Assembly (NCBI GenBank): GCA_000444245.1
Contig: ATSW01010416.1
Location: forward strand, 1 to 22,222
Direction: 5' to 3'
Source of the DNA: Botryllus schlosseri
Taxonomy: Eukaryota; Chordata; Ascidiacea; Stolidobranchia; Styelidae
DNA: 22,222 nt
The position numbers and the translations under genes are program-made. The notes beneath the pieces were generated by a model. The model saw nothing but the letters and a program-made list of their open reading frames with translations, was not told the DNA's origin and ran no database searches. Of the stretch, positions 18,781 through 22,222 are shown one piece after another. Every line of letters begins with the position of its first letter. The first letter of the stretch is position 1.

Positions 18781-18861
18781 TGAGCTACTCTCTCGTTTCG
18801 CCAGACAGCATTGTTACGTCCTGAGCTACTCTTTCGTCTCAGAGACAGCATTGTTGCGTCC
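18781..18861 (+). repeat. Tandem duplication in the foldback loop
   Basis: Two adjacent units of 41 and 40 bp, both starting TGAGCTACTCTYTCGT and ending GACAGCATTGTTRCGTCC. An inverted, more diverged version of the unit is visible on the left side of the loop (around 18748-18795), so the loop may itself be an extension of the arms. Confidence 0.7.
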
Positions 18862-19101
18862 CAATGCCAATCTCCATAACAATGAAAAATTCGAGGCTGA
18901 TTGTGGGAGTTCCAGGACCACGAGCGGAATAAAATTTATATTTTCGTAATCAGTGCAAAGTCAGCTTTCGATTGGTACCTGTTTTATCAACTTTGATGCT
19001 CGGCAAGCCGGTCAAAAATGACCGTCAAATTGCCTGTAGCCAAATGGAAATTGTGACGTGATGCAATTTCACTGAGGCGTGAGATTTGCTTGTGTCGACA
19101 C

Positions 19102-21275
19102 CAGACATGGGGTGATTACTTCATGAATGTAATCGATTGCGATTACGATTACTTCCGAATGACGCGATTACGATTACGATTACAGCAAAATCAGCAAGTA
19201 GTCGATTACGATTACGATTACATTGGAAAAGTAATCACGATTACTCACGATTACATTTATTTTGCATCTCAGAGATTATATTGGAAGACAATATATGTAT
19301 TGCGCTGAAAAGGCCTAATGAGATGACAAACTTCCTTGAAAAAGATGCGTCATTTGCTTGTTACGTCATAATGTACATATTGCCCATTTTTATAATGGAC
19401 GATTAATCGCACCTAGCGATTTGCATTCTTGCCAGGTCCATGACTGCCGTACCCCAAATTTCCCAATAGGGTGGGGAGCGAGCTCGAAAGGGACTGAAAA
19501 GTATTTCGTAAACCAACATAAATTATAGAGTATTTTCGAGAGATGTAATTAACTTGAAAATTGTGTTTTTTCAAGTTGTAAAATTATGCCATATTTGTGT
19601 AATGCTTTCGAAAAAACATGTTGTATGAGCCTACGAACAATTGCCGCTCGATTTAGCCGATATACATCGATATAGGTGAGTTGGAACCCCCTCAAAATAG
19701 TCGGTTCAACAGTTATATTAAAGATATTGCGTCAAAGAAGCTATATTTACCCTATATTTTCAATTGTCAATGTCAATTCACATTCGTGACGTCGTGCGAA
19801 ACAATAAAAAACATGTTTTAAACAATGGCCGTCTTTTAAACATGATTGCTTTAAATTGATTTTTGTTTTAAAAGCAGCCCTAATTTATAGTAATAGGGAT
19901 TTAGGTTCCAATCAATAACGTGCCACGAAACACCAAAGACATGCAGTTTCGACCAACATGCGACTTCACGAAGTGTGCTACTAAAGAAAGACCTTGGCCC
20001 AAACCTAGGGTATGTGCCGATTGTCAATCGCCGCGCTGGGTGGGCGTGACTTATAGTTTGGTCCTTCCAATCTGAGCCCACAATGCAAATGCCACTCCTG
20101 GGCACCCACAGAGCATTAAAGACATGACAATTTGTGTGTGCATCTAACGAAAGTCTGCTTTTAGTCTGCTGCGTTTTGGATACAACAATATCTTTTGATT
20201 ATATAGCATACCGAATGCCATGAATTAACAACATACACCAAATTAATTATAACAAGATACCAGACGCAAATCTGACCATCGGGGGCAGAGAGAGGATTAA
20301 AAATTAATAATAATATAATGCAATTACCAATGTTATTGACGGCATTCAGTCTTCAACTTGAAAATATCACCCTATGGGGGCCAAAGACCAACGTTTGGAC
20401 TGGGAGACGAATTGCTGTTTTGGTTCTGATTCTAGCTATATCCCACGCTAACATGATATATAAGCCCATGGCTATGACGGCAGGTCCCTATGTTGAGTAA
20501 AGAATAGTGAAATAACGATTGGCGCCCGTTTCAAGTAGAGTCATATGAGAATAAGATGAAGAGAACATAAAACTCTGCCTTCAACTTAATACAGATGCAA
20601 GCGGCCGTTACGAAAAACGGCTCGGTTATGATATTAAACAGTAGCTGTTGATGTTTAATGCTTCGTTTTATTTGACGAGTACAAAATTTCAAATCTTTGT
20701 CCGGTGTACATACGTACTACATGGGCCTACTGCTCGCCAATCAGTAACGGTCAGACTGCGTCTAACTAAGCATAACCAAACATCAATACACAAGTTACTA
20801 TTTTAAACTAGGCAAGTGGTGATTAATTATCCTGCTGCAATGTACTATATGGCGTGTGGAACGTGTTGATAAGCTGATAAACACCACGGCGGGTGTTCTT
20901 ACAATCACACTAATGTACGTACATCGAATATCTATTTACTGTGGATACTTGTTACGCAATGACTAGCAACGCTAATAGGCTACTTCTGACGTAATAATGA
21001 GCAATGGCATTTGAAAATAAGACGTTTGTGCTATCACGTAACTGGTATAACATCTCTACCTTGTTCACGAATATTCAGTTCATTTCATAGTCCTTGTACA
21101 AATAAAAAGTAATCGTTCTTTCACAAAAAAATCGATTAGATATGGGAAGTAGTCGATTACGATTACGATTACTTCGGAATTTTTTAGAATGTAATCGATT
21201 GCGATTACGATTACTTGAAAATGCTGTAATCGTCGTAATCGATTACGATTACTAATCGCGATTACCCCATGTCTG
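19102..21275. mobile_element. hAT-type element with GATTAC-rich ends
   Basis: The left end CAGACATGGGGTGATTAC and the right end GTAATCGCGATTACCCC.. mirrored to CAGACATGGGGTAATCG form the terminal repeats. The 8-bp target duplication GTCGACAC flanks it (19094-19101 and 21276-21283). Removing it rejoins the right arm of the foldback element exactly. Subterminal arrays of CGATTACGATTAC lie at about 19131-19255 and 21150-21265 in inverted orientation. The interior (about 19280-21110) has no recognised transposase; minus frame 19851-20105 and plus frame 20318-20500 are unidentified. Confidence 0.85.
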
Positions 21276-21405
21276 GTCGACACCATATAGGACACTATGA
21301 TTCAAATAACAATCAGTATCGCTAATTATGACGTCACACAGAGTAAATACAAAGTTCGAAAAACGAGAGAACTGTAGCGCAGACACGGAGACGAAACAAA
21401 ACAAG

Positions 21406-21825
21406 TTAATGCGCGATTTTCAAATTATACACAAATTCTTCCTGTTGACTCATAGTGATGATGGTGGACTCAAGAACAGACAAATGAAACAAATTGCGAC
21501 CCTTAGCCAATACAGAGAACATGTCCTCATGATAATTAGCAGCACACATTTGATTTTCCAGCAAATGTTTGCCGATAGAAGACTTTCAATCCATGGCCTG
21601 GTTGTGTTCGAGAACACGCAAATTGTTTTGCTGTGATTGCGAGATATAAGATTTGACAGAAGGTGGTATGTGTTCTTTGTTACGGTCCTGGAACCGTTTG
21701 GAAGTTCGCCCTACGTACCGACAATCGCAGAGGCACTTGAATTCATAAATTACGTTACTTTGTTGTACATTGTACAACGTCCTCTCGGGTTGCAGGCAGC
21801 ATTGGTATCGTGGTAAAAATAACAT
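21406..21825 (-). mobile_element. Penelope-like element fragment, GIY-YIG endonuclease end
   Basis: The minus strand encodes the C-terminal GIY-YIG nuclease region of Penelope-like retroelements: SNVIYEFKCLCDCRYVGRTS, then QDRNKEHIP, then SIGKHLLENQMCAANY, MFSVLAKGRNLFHLSVLEST and EEFVYNL close to the terminal stop near 21406. Tyr of the first motif and Tyr-Val-Gly-Arg of the second are visible. The reverse-transcriptase part is absent (5' truncation near 21830, as is common for these elements), and the frame is broken by at least one stop and probably one frameshift. It lies between the foldback element and the right end of the surrounding hAT element. Confidence 0.75.
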
Positions 21826-22150
21826 TGGTTTTCACCGCTGGATATAATAATAAAATAGAATATAATTTCACTTACAGGGTAGAAACTCTCTGCGGGCCGG
21901 TCAAAATCCCTTCGCGTGCCGTATGCTGCCCGTCCCTGGTTTATATCATAGTGAATGCAATTCCTACCTCTGTCCTCATTACGCAAAATCAATCATTCTT
22001 ATTCACTGAAACGCGACACTTCTTATTCATCCAACATGCCTTCTTGCATCTGCACGTATCCACAGGAGTCCACGCTTTATTTTTGTACACTACTAATTAA
22101 GTTTGGGCCGTTTATGGAAGCTTTGATTGTACCGGTATGATGTCATTGAG

Positions 22151-22210
22151 CGATTGCATTCCTGGTTTACTTACATCCCTGGTTTACATACGATTGCATT
22201 CCTAGTTTAC
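22151..22210 (+). repeat. Short tandem repeat at the right edge
   Basis: CGATTGCATTCCTRGTTTAC occurs at 22151-22170 and 22191-22210, with a partial copy (TCCCTGGTTTACATA) between. Unit A has only the single CGATTGCATTGC at the equivalent place, so the expansion is specific to unit B. It continues to the window edge. Confidence 0.55.
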
Positions 22211-22222
22211 ATTCTTGCTGGT

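Larger units (their letters stand above)
18492..21299. mobile_element. Foldback (long inverted repeat) element, itself interrupted
   Basis: The two arms are 256 bp each: 18492-18747, and 18862-19101 plus 21284-21299, the right arm being split by the next insertion. By eye the arms differ at about 14 positions. Outer ends read CATAGTGTCCTATATGGTG. A 7-bp direct repeat ATTCAAA flanks the element (18485-18491 and 21300-21306). Without its own insertion it would be about 630 bp. No coding capacity; the twin frames on opposite strands with identical C-termini are a by-product of the palindrome. The superfamily is unassigned. Confidence 0.85.
17985..21938 (-). mobile_element. Large hAT-type element in the flank of copy B, host of nested insertions
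   Basis: Left end CACATGCGGGCAAC and the reverse complement of the right end (CAGGGACGGGCAGCATACGG) form imperfect terminal repeats. The 8-bp target duplication GTTTATAT flanks it (17977-17984 and 21939-21946). The left 500 bp matches the short copy at 2390-2883, and the right end has the same GCCGGTCAAAATCCC subterminal word. The transposase runs on the minus strand and is represented only by its C-terminal part. A Penelope-like fragment and a foldback element occupy the rest. Removing it restores a site collinear with unit A. Confidence 0.85.
15490..22222 (+). repeat. SUMO-array duplicated unit B (interrupted, runs off the window)
   Basis: This is the counterpart of unit A, split by insertions at 15674-16803 and 17985-21938. 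Removing them restores collinearity with A: upstream flank 15490-15673, then 16804-17984 with the gene and its 3' flank, then 21939-22222. The join across the second insertion is especially clear. Copy A reads straight through the equivalent site, from TTTACTTGATAGTTTTGTCA into TGGTGAATGCAATTCC, while B has the two halves 4 kb apart. Confidence 0.85.

Noticed and set aside
18660-18949. Two frames on opposite strands with identical C-terminal peptide
   Set aside because: They are the two arms of the foldback element read in mirror image, not a conserved protein.
19120-19260. GATTAC arrays as telomere-like repeat or CRISPR
   Set aside because: They lie as inverted subterminal blocks within an element with TSDs; spacing is irregular and there are no spacers.
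19090-19406. Frames rich in Arg-Leu and Asp-Tyr repeats
   Set aside because: They are translations of the GATTAC subterminal repeats of a hAT element.

Overview
This window looks like nuclear DNA of an invertebrate animal. It has no bacterial-style operons, its coding islands are short and widely spaced, CpG is not visibly depleted, splice-acceptor-like sites lie ahead of genes, and it is packed with animal-type transposons (mainly hAT, with one Penelope-like remnant). I cannot name the species. All calls come from reading the sequence by eye; no database search was run.

Layout. 1-5100 is gene-poor and holds one short, internally deleted hAT copy (2390-2883). An intronless 121-codon gene (5181-5546) encodes a small protein resembling a eukaryotic ParB/sulfiredoxin-like domain family. 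From about 6600 to the right edge lies a tandem array of four divergent SUMO-like genes, all on the + strand: D (6685-6963), C (7966-8307), A (9224-9529) and B (16998-17261). The 3' flank of a possible fifth copy survives at 14340-14524. Copies A and B share more than 1.5 kb of flanking sequence, so they are segmental duplicates and not just related coding regions.

The array has been invaded repeatedly by hAT-type elements, four of them with legible 7-8 bp target duplications (10663-11181, 13163-13980, 15674-16803, 17985-21938). The last is a nest. A hAT element in the 3' flank of copy B holds hAT transposase and Penelope-like remnants and was entered by a foldback element (18492-21299), which was itself entered by a hAT element with GATTAC-rich ends (19102-21275). 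Copy A keeps the uninterrupted version of the outermost insertion site.

The main biological interest is the SUMO-like family. Two copies (C, A) read through the terminal di-glycine into a related Cys-containing tail, as a precursor needing a SUMO protease would. One (B) stops exactly after Gly-Gly. One (D) has no Gly-Gly and should not be conjugated by the usual route. All four share an acidic residue and a one-residue insertion near the region that in ordinary SUMO binds SUMO-interacting motifs. The copies look like members with different maturation needs and possibly different partners; that functional reading is inference.
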